Assembly: GCF_001458295.1 (NCBI RefSeq)
Contig: NZ_CYUD01000005.1
Location: 186,001 to 250,000, forward strand
DNA: 64,000 nt
Origin: Ruegeria denitrificans
GTDB lineage: Bacteria > Pseudomonadota > Alphaproteobacteria > Rhodobacterales > Rhodobacteraceae
Direction of reading: 5' to 3'
The position numbers and the translations under genes are program-made. Of this stretch, positions 1 to 8,160 are shown one piece after another (position 1 is the stretch's first letter; the number at the start of each line of letters is the position of its first letter). The notes under the pieces were generated by a model that saw only the letters and a program-made list of their open reading frames with translations, searched no databases and was not told the DNA's origin.

Positions 1-271
1 GGCAGATCGTCATCAGCCAGCTGTCCAGCCGGTCATGCGACGTGACCTGGTGGTGCCGTTCCAACGCGCGCAGACATGTGGATTGCAACAGGTCGTCGGC
101 TACGTCCGATGCGCCGGACAGTGCCAGCCCAAAACGCCAGACGCGTTTTGAATGCATCTGGATCGCGCCGCGCACGGCCTGTTCCGAACTAATCTCACCA
201 CCCATCGAATAAATCGCGACCTGTGTGTGTTTGCTTTCCACGGACCGGGCCCGCGTGGTCAGGACTGACAT
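1..271 (-). CDS. ECF-type RNA polymerase sigma factor, N-terminal part (cut by window edge)
   Basis: The minus strand reads an open frame from an ATG at 269-271 to the window edge. About 45 residues in, the product has the sigma-70 region 2 pattern of small ECF sigma factors: helical RVWRFGLALSG followed by an acidic DVADDLLQSTCLRALE stretch, then a Trp-containing DRLDSWLMTI segment. Sigma factors of this class direct RNA polymerase to stress or envelope promoters. The start is uncertain because no clear Shine-Dalgarno precedes 271, and an in-frame ATG at 203-205 would give a more typical N-terminus. It is divergent from the YceI-cytochrome gene, with only about 18 bp between the starts if 271 is right. 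Region 4 lies outside the window. Confidence 0.75.
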   Translation of the reverse strand, partial: MSVLTTRARSVESKHTQVAIYSMGGEISSEQAVRGAIQMHSKRVWRFGLALSGASDVADDLLQSTCLRALERHHQVTSHDRLDSWLMTIC

Positions 272-289
272 AACCCGAGGAGGAAAGAA

Positions 290-1228
290 ATGAAACTTCT
301 GTTGAAGGCAGTCACGATTGCGTCGGCAATTGTTGCAACCCCGGCGCTGGCGGACGGCTGGACCCTCGTCCCCGAAGGATCGCATCTGGCCTATGGGACA
401 ATCAAGAAAGACACCGTGGGCGAGGTCAATTCCTTCACCAACCTCAGCGGACACGTCAGCCCGGACGGCAAAGCCGAGATTCAGATCGACCTGTCCTCGG
501 TCGAGACTAATATCGACATCCGCAACGAACGCATGATCGAATACGTGTTCCGCAAAGCAGGCACTGCTGAGCTGACGGCCACGTTTGACATGGCCGAAGT
601 CTCGGGCCTTGGGGTCGGTGAAACCACCACTGTTGATACCGAGGCCGCGTTGTCGCTAGCCGGAACGGATGTGGCGTTTGAAGCCGAGATGTTTGTTGTG
701 CGCCTCTCTGAATCTTCAGTGATGGTGTCGACCAACGACATGGTGTTCATCAGTACCGAAGACGCAGGTGTAAATGCGGGTGTCGACAAGCTATTGGAAC
801 TGGCCAGCTTACCGGGCATCACCCGCACGGTTCCGGTGACGGCCCGGCTGATATTCAACATGGATGGCGAACAGGCCGCCGTGTCTTCTACCGCCCCGGT
901 TGCCGTTGCCGCAGTAGAAGGAGACATCAAGGCGGGCAAGAAAGTGTTCCGCAAGTGCAGCGCATGCCACAAGCTGGAACAAGACCGCCACACCGTCGGG
1001 CCATCGCTGCACGGGATCATTGGCGCCACGGCCGGGCAAGCAGACGGGTTCCGGTATTCGGCCCAATTGCAAGAGTCGGGCATTGTCTGGACCGCTGACA
1101 CCCTGACCGCGTTCCTGTCCGACCCGCGTGGCACGATCCCTGGTAATAAGATGCAGTTTCCAGGTTTGAAAAAGGACGAAGATATCACCAACCTGATCGC
1201 CTATCTGCAGGCTGAAACACAGGGTTGA
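290..1228 (+). CDS. Periplasmic YceI domain fused to class I cytochrome c
   Basis: The 312-residue product has a signal peptide (residues 1-21, ending ALA), a YceI-like lipocalin-fold domain (about 23-195) and a C-terminal c-type cytochrome. The haem site is CSACH at residues 223-227, and Met288 in GNKMQF is a good sixth ligand. Free YceI proteins bind long isoprenoids such as polyprenyl or ubiquinone-like molecules, and the cytochrome half is a one-electron carrier. A periplasmic electron-transfer role with a bound isoprenoid or quinone is therefore an inference. The start is set by a strong GAGGAGG Shine-Dalgarno at about 278-284. The gene is divergent from the ECF sigma gene, which may control it. 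Confidence 0.85.
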   Translation: MKLLLKAVTIASAIVATPALADGWTLVPEGSHLAYGTIKKDTVGEVNSFTNLSGHVSPDGKAEIQIDLSSVETNIDIRNERMIEYVFRKAGTAELTATFDMAEVSGLGVGETTTVDTEAALSLAGTDVAFEAEMFVVRLSESSVMVSTNDMVFISTEDAGVNAGVDKLLELASLPGITRTVPVTARLIFNMDGEQAAVSSTAPVAVAAVEGDIKAGKKVFRKCSACHKLEQDRHTVGPSLHGIIGATAGQADGFRYSAQLQESGIVWTADTLTAFLSDPRGTIPGNKMQFPGLKKDEDITNLIAYLQAETQG

Positions 1229-1313
1229 TACCGAACCCAGCTAAAACCGGGTTTCCTTTGCCCGCTCTGCCACGCTATCCCTTGTCTCAACCACGATGAG
1301 GGAGACGCAGGGC

Positions 1314-2345
1314 ATGAGCGAAACGGTCAAACTGTCATTGGACGAAATCCGAGACCTCAGCCTTTCTATTTTGACCAAATCTGGTTTCGGGCCAGATCAT
1401 GCCGTGGCGATCGCCGATACGCTAACCACCTGTCAAATCGACGATTGCCAGTCACATGGATTGTTCCGCCTGTTCATGTGCGCCGACACGATAAAAGCGG
1501 GGCAGATCGACGGGCATGTAGAGCCAGTCCTTGAACCGTCGGATAACGCAGTCGTTCGGGTTAATGCGCAGGGCGGGATGTCCCTGCTGGCGTTCGAAAA
1601 AGCACTGCCGGTTTTGATCGAGAAAACCCGCACCCACGGCATCGCCGCCATGGCGATCAACCGGTGTTTCCATTTCTCGGCGCTTTGGCCTGAGGTCGAG
1701 CGGCTATCCTCAGCTGGTTTGGCGGCGATGGCGATGGTGCCCAGCCATTCCTGGGTTGCCCCTGCCGGCGGCACGCGTGGCAGCCTTGGCACCAACCCGC
1801 TGGCTTTCAGCTGGCCGCGTCGGGGCAAAGACCCGTTCACTTTTGATTTCGCCACCAGCGCTTTTGCCCGGGGAGAAATCGAACTGTACCGCCGAGCAGG
1901 CAAACCCTTGCCCGAGGGTGTGGCCATCGATAAGTACGGCAACCCAACCACTGATCCGCAGGCCGCGATGGACGGAGCCATGCTGACCTTCGGCAGCTAC
2001 AAAGGCTCGGCCCTGTCAATCATGATCGAACTTCTGGCTGGCCCGCTGATCGACGATCTGACCAGCCTGGAAAGCATGGAATATGCCGACGGTGCAGGCG
2101 GAGCGCCTTATCACGGGGAAATCCTGCTGGCATTTGATCCCGCGCAGTTCAGCGGTGGCCGGGTTGACGAGAATGACGCGCGGGCCGAGCGTCTGTTCAC
2201 AGATATAACCGACCAGGGCGCACGCCTGCCCTCGCAACGGCGCTTTGCCGCGCGGGCGCGCAACACCGAACGCGGCTATGTCGAGATTGCCAAAACCCTG
2301 CACGGCGATCTGCAGGCATTGGCCGAACAGGCGCAGGCGCGCTAA
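1314..2345 (+). CDS. Ldh2/malate-lactate dehydrogenase family NAD(P)-dependent oxidoreductase
   Basis: The 343-residue product belongs to the Ldh2/MdhA/ComC/DpkA fold family, which is unrelated to Rossmann-type lactate dehydrogenases. The family signature is visible: the conserved catalytic His in DDCQSHGLFR near the N-terminus, the PAGG...LGTNPLAF cofactor segment in the middle, and the GSYKGSALSIMIELLAGPL helix towards the C-terminus. Members reduce or oxidise 2-keto acids or cyclic imines such as piperideine-2-carboxylate; the substrate cannot be read from sequence. The start at 1314 is preferred over the upstream in-frame ATG at 1296 because GAGGGA lies about ten bases before it. It lies 65 bp before tex, on the same strand. 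Confidence 0.85.
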   Translation: MSETVKLSLDEIRDLSLSILTKSGFGPDHAVAIADTLTTCQIDDCQSHGLFRLFMCADTIKAGQIDGHVEPVLEPSDNAVVRVNAQGGMSLLAFEKALPVLIEKTRTHGIAAMAINRCFHFSALWPEVERLSSAGLAAMAMVPSHSWVAPAGGTRGSLGTNPLAFSWPRRGKDPFTFDFATSAFARGEIELYRRAGKPLPEGVAIDKYGNPTTDPQAAMDGAMLTFGSYKGSALSIMIELLAGPLIDDLTSLESMEYADGAGGAPYHGEILLAFDPAQFSGGRVDENDARAERLFTDITDQGARLPSQRRFAARARNTERGYVEIAKTLHGDLQALAEQAQAR

Positions 2346-2409
2346 AGCCTCTTTCCCTTGGCGATGTGGCTGGCTAAGAAGTCCCTCCAGATATATTCAG
2401 GAGGCCCCC

Positions 2410-4764
2410 TTGGACCGCATCGCCCGCACCATCGCCACCGAAATCAATGCCCGCCCCGAACAGGTGGGGGCCGCGGTGAAACTGCTGGACGAAGGGGCCA
2501 CTGTGCCTTTTGTCGCCCGCTACCGCAAAGAGGTGACGGGCGGCCTTGATGATACCCAACTGCGCACCCTGTCCGATCGCCTGACCTATCTGCGCGAACT
2601 GGAAGCACGGCGCGAGACGATCCTGGGCTCGATCAAGGATCAGGGCAAGCTGACCGACGATCTGGTCAAATCCATCGCACAGGCCGATACCAAGGCGCAG
2701 CTGGAAGATATCTACCTGCCCTACAAACCCAAACGTCGCACCAAAGCGATGATCGCCCGCGAAAACGGGCTGGAACCATTGGCCAATTCCATTCTGGCGG
2801 ATCGGTCTGCCGACCCTGAGGTTTTGGCGCAAGGGTATCTCATCGAAGCGGTCCCAACCCCCAAGGACGCGCTAAACGGTGCGCGGGACATCATCACTGA
2901 ACGGTTGACCGAAAACGCCGCCCTGCTGGGTGAATTGCGTAATTTCATGCAGCGCGAGGCCGTGCTGACCTCAAAGATAATAGACGGCAAGGAACAGGAG
3001 GGCGCGAAGTTCAGTGACTATTTCAGCCATTCGGAGCTATGGGCCAAAACCCCTTCTCACCGCGCACTGGCAATGCTGCGGGCCTCGAAAGAAGGGATCG
3101 TAACGCTGGATATCGCGCCCGAACCCGAAACCGGGGCCGCCCGGGCCGAAGCCATGGTCGCCGCCCACCTGCACACACGTGGGGACGGCCCCGGAGACAA
3201 GTGGCTGCGCAAAGTGGCTGGCTGGACATGGCGCGTAAAGCTGTCGCTATCGATGATGGTAGAACTGATGGCAGATCTGCGTGGCCGGGCTCAGGACGAG
3301 GCCATTAATGTTTTTTCTCGTAATCTTAAAGACTTACTATTTGCCGCACCGGCAGGGGCGAAGACAACACTGGGTCTGGACCCCGGCATTCGAACCGGCG
3401 TCAAGGCTGCGGTGGTTGATGCCACGGGCAAGGTGGTCGCGACTGACACACTCTATCCCTTTCAGCCTAAGAATGATGTGCGTGGCGCACAGGCGGCAAT
3501 CCTGAACCTGATCGCCAGCCACAGGATCGAACTGATTGCTATCGGCAATGGCACAGCCAGCCGTGAGACCGAGAAACTGGTGGGTGATACGCTGAAACTG
3601 CTGCCCAAAACGGTTTCGGCCCCGACCAAGGTTGTTGTGTCCGAGGCTGGCGCGTCGGTCTATTCAGCCTCGGAACTGGCGGCACGCGAATTTCCCGATC
3701 TTGATGTGTCGCTGCGCGGCGCAGTTTCTATCGCCCGTCGCCTTCAGGATCCTTTGGCCGAGTTGGTGAAGATCGAACCCAAGTCCATCGGCGTCGGCCA
3801 ATACCAGCATGACGTGGACCAGCACCGGTTGTCGCAATCTCTGGCCTCGGTGATCGAAGATGTGGTGAATGCGGTAGGGGTTGATCTGAACACGGCCTCG
3901 GCCCCCCTGCTCTCTCATGTCTCTGGGTTGGGACCTGGACTGGCCGACGCGATTGTAGTGCACCGCGACCTGAATGGCGCATTTAAGTCGCGTAAAGAGT
4001 TGCTAAAAGTCGCCCGCCTCGGCCCACGCGCTTATGAGCAGTGTGCGGGCTTTTTGCGCATTCGGGATGGCTTGGAACCGCTGGACGCATCCTCGGTTCA
4101 CCCCGAAGCCTATGATGTGGCCCGTCGAGTTGTCTCGGCCTGTGGGCGCGACATCCGTCAGATTATGGGTCACGACGGAGCACTGAAAGGATTGCGCGCC
4201 GAACAATTTGTCAATGACACCTTCGGCTTGCCGACAGTGCAAGACATCTTTACCGAACTTGAAAAGCCCGGTCGCGATCCCCGCCCCAGTTTTGTCACCG
4301 CCTCGTTCACCGATGGTGTCGAGGAGATCACTGACCTGAAACCAGGCATGGTGCTGGAAGGAACGGTGACCAATGTCGCCGCCTTCGGTGCTTTTGTGGA
4401 TGTTGGGGTGCATCAGGATGGGCTGGTGCATGTCAGCCAACTGGCAGACCGCTTCGTCAAGGACCCGCATGAAGTTGTCAAAACAGGCCAAGTTGTCAGA
4501 GTCACGGTAGTCGAAGTGGATGTGCCCCGCAAACGGATTGGACTAACCATGCGAAAGGATGGAGGAACGTCGGCCCGCGAGGGTCGAGCTGGCCGAGGTC
4601 CGAAAAAGAATGCCGGCACCTCGAAACCCAAAGGATCCCAACGCGCAAAATCTGAAGGTAGTGCACACAACAATGCGTTTACGGATGCGCTAAAATCAGC
4701 AATGAAAAACCGGGAACTGTCGCAAACTCTGATCCCGGTCAAGAAGGACCGACACTCGGATTGA
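2410..4764 (+). CDS. tex: Tex family RNA-binding transcription accessory protein, C-terminus replaced by IS sequence
   Basis: The 784-residue product has the full Tex architecture: N-terminal helical domain with ATVPFVARYRKE, YqgF/RNase H-like domain (TLGLDPGIRTG), helix-hairpin-helix region (GLGPGLADAIV) and a C-terminal S1 RNA-binding domain (GTVTNVAAFGAFVDVGVHQD). Tex acts on nucleic acids during transcription and stress. A TTG start at 2410 is chosen because an AGGAGG lies at 2399-2404 and homology begins there; upstream in-frame codons lie inside the preceding gene and do not read like Tex. The last 17 codons (from 4711) come from the inserted mini-IS6, so the native tail is lost. The S1 domain is intact and function is probably retained. 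Confidence 0.93.
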   Translation: MDRIARTIATEINARPEQVGAAVKLLDEGATVPFVARYRKEVTGGLDDTQLRTLSDRLTYLRELEARRETILGSIKDQGKLTDDLVKSIAQADTKAQLEDIYLPYKPKRRTKAMIARENGLEPLANSILADRSADPEVLAQGYLIEAVPTPKDALNGARDIITERLTENAALLGELRNFMQREAVLTSKIIDGKEQEGAKFSDYFSHSELWAKTPSHRALAMLRASKEGIVTLDIAPEPETGAARAEAMVAAHLHTRGDGPGDKWLRKVAGWTWRVKLSLSMMVELMADLRGRAQDEAINVFSRNLKDLLFAAPAGAKTTLGLDPGIRTGVKAAVVDATGKVVATDTLYPFQPKNDVRGAQAAILNLIASHRIELIAIGNGTASRETEKLVGDTLKLLPKTVSAPTKVVVSEAGASVYSASELAAREFPDLDVSLRGAVSIARRLQDPLAELVKIEPKSIGVGQYQHDVDQHRLSQSLASVIEDVVNAVGVDLNTASAPLLSHVSGLGPGLADAIVVHRDLNGAFKSRKELLKVARLGPRAYEQCAGFLRIRDGLEPLDASSVHPEAYDVARRVVSACGRDIRQIMGHDGALKGLRAEQFVNDTFGLPTVQDIFTELEKPGRDPRPSFVTASFTDGVEEITDLKPGMVLEGTVTNVAAFGAFVDVGVHQDGLVHVSQLADRFVKDPHEVVKTGQVVRVTVVEVDVPRKRIGLTMRKDGGTSAREGRAGRGPKKNAGTSKPKGSQRAKSEGSAHNNAFTDALKSAMKNRELSQTLIPVKKDRHSD

Positions 4765-5199
4765 TTAACCTACCAATTGAACAAACTGCTGGTAGGGAGA
4801 GATTTCTGGCGTGAGTTGACCCTTTCGGATCATGGTGATCGTTTCGGTTCCCGCCAATGTGAATTCCGCTGAAGTGACAGCGTTGAAGCCCAACTTTGGG
4901 CGGATCCGGCGTTGTATGAACGGCGGGCCCGTTCCGCGACCAGAGGCGCGAATTTGATGATCCAACGGTTCAAGGTCGCGTGGCCGACCGATACGCAGCG
5001 CTCGGCCATGATCTCTTCAAGATCGCGGTATGACACGCCGTATCGCAGATAGAAAAACACCGCGTGCAAGATCACATCCTTTGGAAAAGGCGCGCCCTTA
5101 AATGAAATTGCCACGATCTACCGCCCTCTGTTTTGGATGTTCCCTTAACAGACCATCGATCAGATCGGCAGACAGACTACAGAGTTTGCGACAAGGCCC
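4712..5199 (-). mobile_element. Mini-IS6: internally deleted IS6-family element (copy 1)
   Basis: The element is 488 bp, with imperfect inverted ends at 4712-4731 and 5180-5199 that share TGTCGCAAACTCTG, the terminal pattern of the intact IS6 copy at 35370-36189. A normal IS6 element is about 800 bp. Its transposase reads on the minus strand but lacks the middle. The same deleted form occurs at 34731-35217 in the same orientation. About a dozen differences are visible between the two copies, all in the first 220 bp; the rest appears identical by eye. No 8-bp target duplication is visible. Insertion removed the native 3' end of tex. Confidence 0.85.
4765..5114 (-). pseudogene. IS6-family transposase remnant, internal deletion
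   Basis: The minus strand carries the transposase N-terminus from ATG 5112-5114 (SFKGAPFPKDVILHAVFFY, DLEEIMAER), followed after a frame change by the C-terminal segment (RRIRPKLGF ... MIRKGQ ... QQFVQLVG) ending at 4765. Compared with the intact 227-residue copy at 35424-36107, roughly the central 110 residues are missing, including all three DDE catalytic residues. It cannot make active transposase, so any movement must have depended on a related enzyme acting in trans or on recombination. Confidence 0.88.
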
Positions 5200-5309
5200 T
5201 TTGTCCTGCCCCTTCAGCCTTCAACAAGTTTGTCAAAGCCTTGGCAGAAGGGCTGGGCGAAAATGCAGATGCACCCGATGGTCTTCAGAAGGTGACGGAG
5301 ACGATTTGA
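5199..5309 (+). other. Possible 3' remnant of an unidentified gene; remainder to 5569 empty
   Basis: Directly after the mini-IS6 an open frame without its own start reads a helical, protein-like segment (AFNKFVKALAEGLGENAD then DGLQKVTETI, stop at 5307-5309). It looks like the C-terminus of a gene truncated by the IS insertion, but I do not recognise the family and the call is weak. From 5310 to 5569, the leader region of coxC, I see no gene, terminator or clear promoter. Confidence 0.25.
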
Positions 5310-5569
5310 AATGCTAGTCGCATCAATGGCTACAACGTTCAGGCAAGTATTAACGTGATTTGTTTCGGTCAAACGTATTTCTGGCGAAAGCAGCCGTCGG
5401 CTCGAATGCAGCGAAAGTTAACTTCGTCCGCATAGCATATCTCGAGGTCGTCGAAACTGGCTCAATGTCCTATTGAAAACTTCAGTTGATCGCGCTCCAC
5501 GGCAAGAATTGAAGGCCGTGCGAACGGCACTGATTGCAAATCGCTCGAGTCTTGGCCATCCTTTTCGGC

Positions 5570-6685
5570 ATGGAGTTTCTGACCGTCGACCATAGCAGTT
5601 TTCTGATCGCAATGTCCTGCGTCGTGGCACTTGTCGCAGGGTTCACCGGTCTTTCGCTCACCCGCGACCTGTCAGAAAAGCCGATGTTCCAGAAAAAAGC
5701 GTCCATCGCGCTTGCGTCCATCGCCTTGGGCGGCGGCATCTGGGCAATGCATTTCGTAGCCATGCTTGGTTTGAAGCTGCCGATCCTGTTCTATTATGAC
5801 GCAGCCATCACGCTGGTGTCGGCTCTGTCAGCGATCCTGCTTGTTGGCGCGGCCTTGATCCTGTTGCATTTCGCCGGCCGCACACCATTCATCATTTCAC
5901 TGTCGGGTTGCATTGTCGGGACCGGCATCCTGGTCATGCACTATATCGGCATGGCCGGTCTGGAACTGTGCCGCGCGGTCTATACAACATCGGGCGTCGT
6001 CTTTTCTTCCATCGTGGCCATCGGGCTGTGTATTCTTGCTTTCTGGATCGCCTATGGCAAGCGCACAAATCGCAACATCGTGGTTGGGACGATATGCTTT
6101 GCGTTTGCCGTTTGCTCGGCACATTTTCTGGCGATTGCGGAAACCAATTTTGTGCAGACGTCCACCGCAGCTGAGTTTGGCCCCAGCATGAGCAATGAAA
6201 CGCTGGCGCTTGGTGTAATCTTCGTCAGTTTCGTGATCTTCGGGGCGTGCCTCTGGGTAAGCGTGACATATCTGGTCACACCCGGATCGGAAGAGGATCG
6301 TCTGCAAGCGGAACCCGCGCCGGAACTGAAGGCCGATCTCCAGATCCCCTGCGAAGCGGATGGCAACAAGGTCTTTGTCAGGGCCAAGGACTTGGTGTTC
6401 GTGCGCGCCGATGGGCATTACACACAGATTTATACCGAGACCGAACGGCTGTTCTGTGTCTGGCCGATCACCATGGCCTCCAAACGGCTCTTGCCGTTGG
6501 GGTTCCTGCAAACCCATCGCAGCTACCTGGTCAACCCGGCGCGTGTCTCGCGCTTCGAAAAAACCAAGGATAAGGGACGCTGCCTTTTCGACGGGGGCGA
6601 TCTGCCGCCCGCACCCGTCAGCCGTTCCAAACTGAAGGCCGTTCAAGACGTGCTTGCGTCGCAAGGCGGCGCAATTGGTGCGTGA
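5570..6685 (+). CDS. coxC: CoxC-type regulator: MHYT membrane sensor with LytTR DNA-binding domain
   Basis: The protein of about 371 residues has several membrane segments carrying the three MHYT-type repeats (GGGIWAMHFVAML, GTGILVMHYIGMAGL, AVCSAHFLAIAE), whose Met and His residues are proposed to bind a metal that senses O2, CO or NO. A C-terminal LytTR DNA-binding domain follows (about the last 100 residues, with DGHYTQIYT and FLQTHRSYLVN). This pairing is characteristic of CoxC and CoxH in the cox cluster of Afipia (Oligotropha) carboxidovorans. It precedes coxM by 113 bp on the same strand, so it is the probable CO-responsive regulator of the operon. An in-frame TTG at 5534 is an alternative start; neither has a strong Shine-Dalgarno. 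Confidence 0.87.
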   Translation: MEFLTVDHSSFLIAMSCVVALVAGFTGLSLTRDLSEKPMFQKKASIALASIALGGGIWAMHFVAMLGLKLPILFYYDAAITLVSALSAILLVGAALILLHFAGRTPFIISLSGCIVGTGILVMHYIGMAGLELCRAVYTTSGVVFSSIVAIGLCILAFWIAYGKRTNRNIVVGTICFAFAVCSAHFLAIAETNFVQTSTAAEFGPSMSNETLALGVIFVSFVIFGACLWVSVTYLVTPGSEEDRLQAEPAPELKADLQIPCEADGNKVFVRAKDLVFVRADGHYTQIYTETERLFCVWPITMASKRLLPLGFLQTHRSYLVNPARVSRFEKTKDKGRCLFDGGDLPPAPVSRSKLKAVQDVLASQGGAIGA

Positions 6686-6738
6686 ACAGGCGCATTTCGT
6701 GCAAAAGACCTGTATTTTATTGATTTTCCGGTGATGTG

Positions 6739-6754
6739 GCATGCGGACGCATGC
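6739..6754. promoter_or_regulatory. Paired GCATGC motif upstream of coxM
   Basis: Two copies of GCATGC are separated by GGAC, ten base pairs start to start, about one helical turn. They lie 45 bp before the coxM start and downstream of coxC. LytTR domains are known to bind paired short repeats on one face of DNA, so this is a candidate site for the CoxC-type protein. Binding is inferred only. Confidence 0.35.
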
Positions 6755-6798
6755 AATCTCGCTCCGACACTGAACATTCGCTTTAGGGAGGAGAGCCG

Positions 6799-7653
6799 AT
6801 GATTCCAGCGGCATTTGAATATCACCGTCCTCAGGACATGGCCGGCGTGCTGGCCGTTCTGGAAGAACACGGAGACGATGCGCGCGTCATGGCGGGTGGG
6901 CACAGTTTGATCCCGATGATGAAACTTCGGATGGCCGAAGTCCCGCACCTGATCGACCTCCAAGATGTCGGCGGCATGTCGGATATCGACGTCAGGGCTG
7001 ACAGCATTGTGATCGGCGCGATGGTCACGCAGGCAGAAATCATCGACCATGCCGAGCTTGCGGATGCAGCTCCGATCCTGCGCGAGGCTGCCTTGCAGAT
7101 TGCTGATCCCCAAGTCCGCTACATGGGCACCGTCGGTGGCAACGTCGCAAACGGCGACCCGGGCAATGACATGCCGGGGCTGATGCAATGCTTGAATGCG
7201 GTATTCACCGTGGTCGGCCCGGATGGCGAGCGTGATATCCCCGCACGGGAGTTTTACGAGGCCGCCTACATGACCGCACGCGAGGATGAGGAAGTACTGA
7301 CCGCCGTCACTATCCCCGCGCCCAAGGGTGGCTACGCCTACGAAAAGCAAAAGCGCAAGATTGGCGACTACGCGACAGCCGCCGCCGCGGTGCAGATCGT
7401 CAGGGACGGCAGCAATTGCGTCAGCGCCTCCATCGCGATGACGAACCTCAGCGACACGCCGGTTTATTCCGAGAACGCAGGCGCCGCGCTGGTGGGAACA
7501 TCTGTCGATGCCGCTGCCCTCGGCGCGGCAGTGGCTGCGATGCTGGACGATATCGACCCGACCGAGGACAACCGCGGGCCCGTCGCGTTCAAGAACCACG
7601 TGGCGGGCGTCATATTGCGCCGTGCCATCGAGCGCGCCTGGTCGCGGGCGTAG
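6799..7653 (+). CDS. coxM: Carbon monoxide dehydrogenase medium subunit (FAD-binding)
   Basis: This 284-residue flavoprotein subunit of aerobic Mo-Cu CO dehydrogenase passes electrons from the iron-sulfur clusters to the acceptor, usually quinone. Both FAD motifs of the xanthine oxidase-type flavin domain are visible: AGGHSLIPMMKLR near residue 32 and TVGGNVANGDPGNDMPG near residue 111. The length is close to that of known CoxM proteins (about 288). The start follows a strong GGGAGGAG Shine-Dalgarno. It is the first of the structural trio, 12 bp before coxS, in the order M-S-L typical of form I enzymes. Confidence 0.95.
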   Translation: MIPAAFEYHRPQDMAGVLAVLEEHGDDARVMAGGHSLIPMMKLRMAEVPHLIDLQDVGGMSDIDVRADSIVIGAMVTQAEIIDHAELADAAPILREAALQIADPQVRYMGTVGGNVANGDPGNDMPGLMQCLNAVFTVVGPDGERDIPAREFYEAAYMTAREDEEVLTAVTIPAPKGGYAYEKQKRKIGDYATAAAAVQIVRDGSNCVSASIAMTNLSDTPVYSENAGAALVGTSVDAAALGAAVAAMLDDIDPTEDNRGPVAFKNHVAGVILRRAIERAWSRA

Positions 7654-7665
7654 GAGGAACACATC

Positions 7666-8160
7666 ATGTCAAAGAAAATGCACATCAAGCTGAACGTAAA
7701 CGGTAAAGACGAAGAATTCCTGGCCGAACCACGTGAACTGCTTATCTACACCCTGCGCGAACGGTTGAACATCACCGGGCCGCATATTGGCTGCGAAACG
7801 TCCCATTGCGGGGCCTGCACCGTCACCATCAACGGCAAATCGGTGAAATCCTGCACCATGTTCGTTGCACAGGCCGATGGCGCCGAGGTGACCACTATCG
7901 AAGGCATCGGCGGGCCGGACGACCTGCATCCGCTGCAAGAGGCGTTCAAGGAACACCACGGGTTGCAGTGCGGTTACTGCACGCCGGGTATGATCACCCG
8001 GGCGACCAAGCTGCTGGAAGAAAACCCCAACCCGACCGAAGAAGAAATCCGCTTTGGCATGGCCGGCAACATCTGCCGCTGCACGGGTTATCAGAACATT
8101 GTGAAATCCATTCAGGCCGCCGCAGCCGAAATGAATGCAGCCAAGGAGGCCGCAGAATGA
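7666..8160 (+). CDS. coxS: Carbon monoxide dehydrogenase small subunit (two [2Fe-2S] clusters)
   Basis: The 164-residue iron-sulfur subunit relays electrons from the Mo-Cu site to the flavin. The N-terminal plant-ferredoxin-like cluster site is CETSHCGAC with a fourth Cys in VKSC, and the C-terminal four-helix cluster site is CGYCTPGM plus CRCTGY. Length and motif spacing match the family. AGGAGG precedes the ATG. Its stop codon overlaps the coxL start in an ATGA arrangement, so the two are probably translationally coupled. Confidence 0.96.
   Translation: MSKKMHIKLNVNGKDEEFLAEPRELLIYTLRERLNITGPHIGCETSHCGACTVTINGKSVKSCTMFVAQADGAEVTTIEGIGGPDDLHPLQEAFKEHHGLQCGYCTPGMITRATKLLEENPNPTEEEIRFGMAGNICRCTGYQNIVKSIQAAAAEMNAAKEAAE

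Noticed and set aside
4712..5199. Target-site duplication around the mini-IS6 copies
   Set aside because: The 8 bases on either side do not match at either copy, so no duplication is claimed.
6643..7662. Open frame of about 340 codons on the minus strand opposite coxM
   Set aside because: coxM on the other strand has full FAD motifs and a strong ribosome site; the antisense product is Arg/His-rich without motifs.
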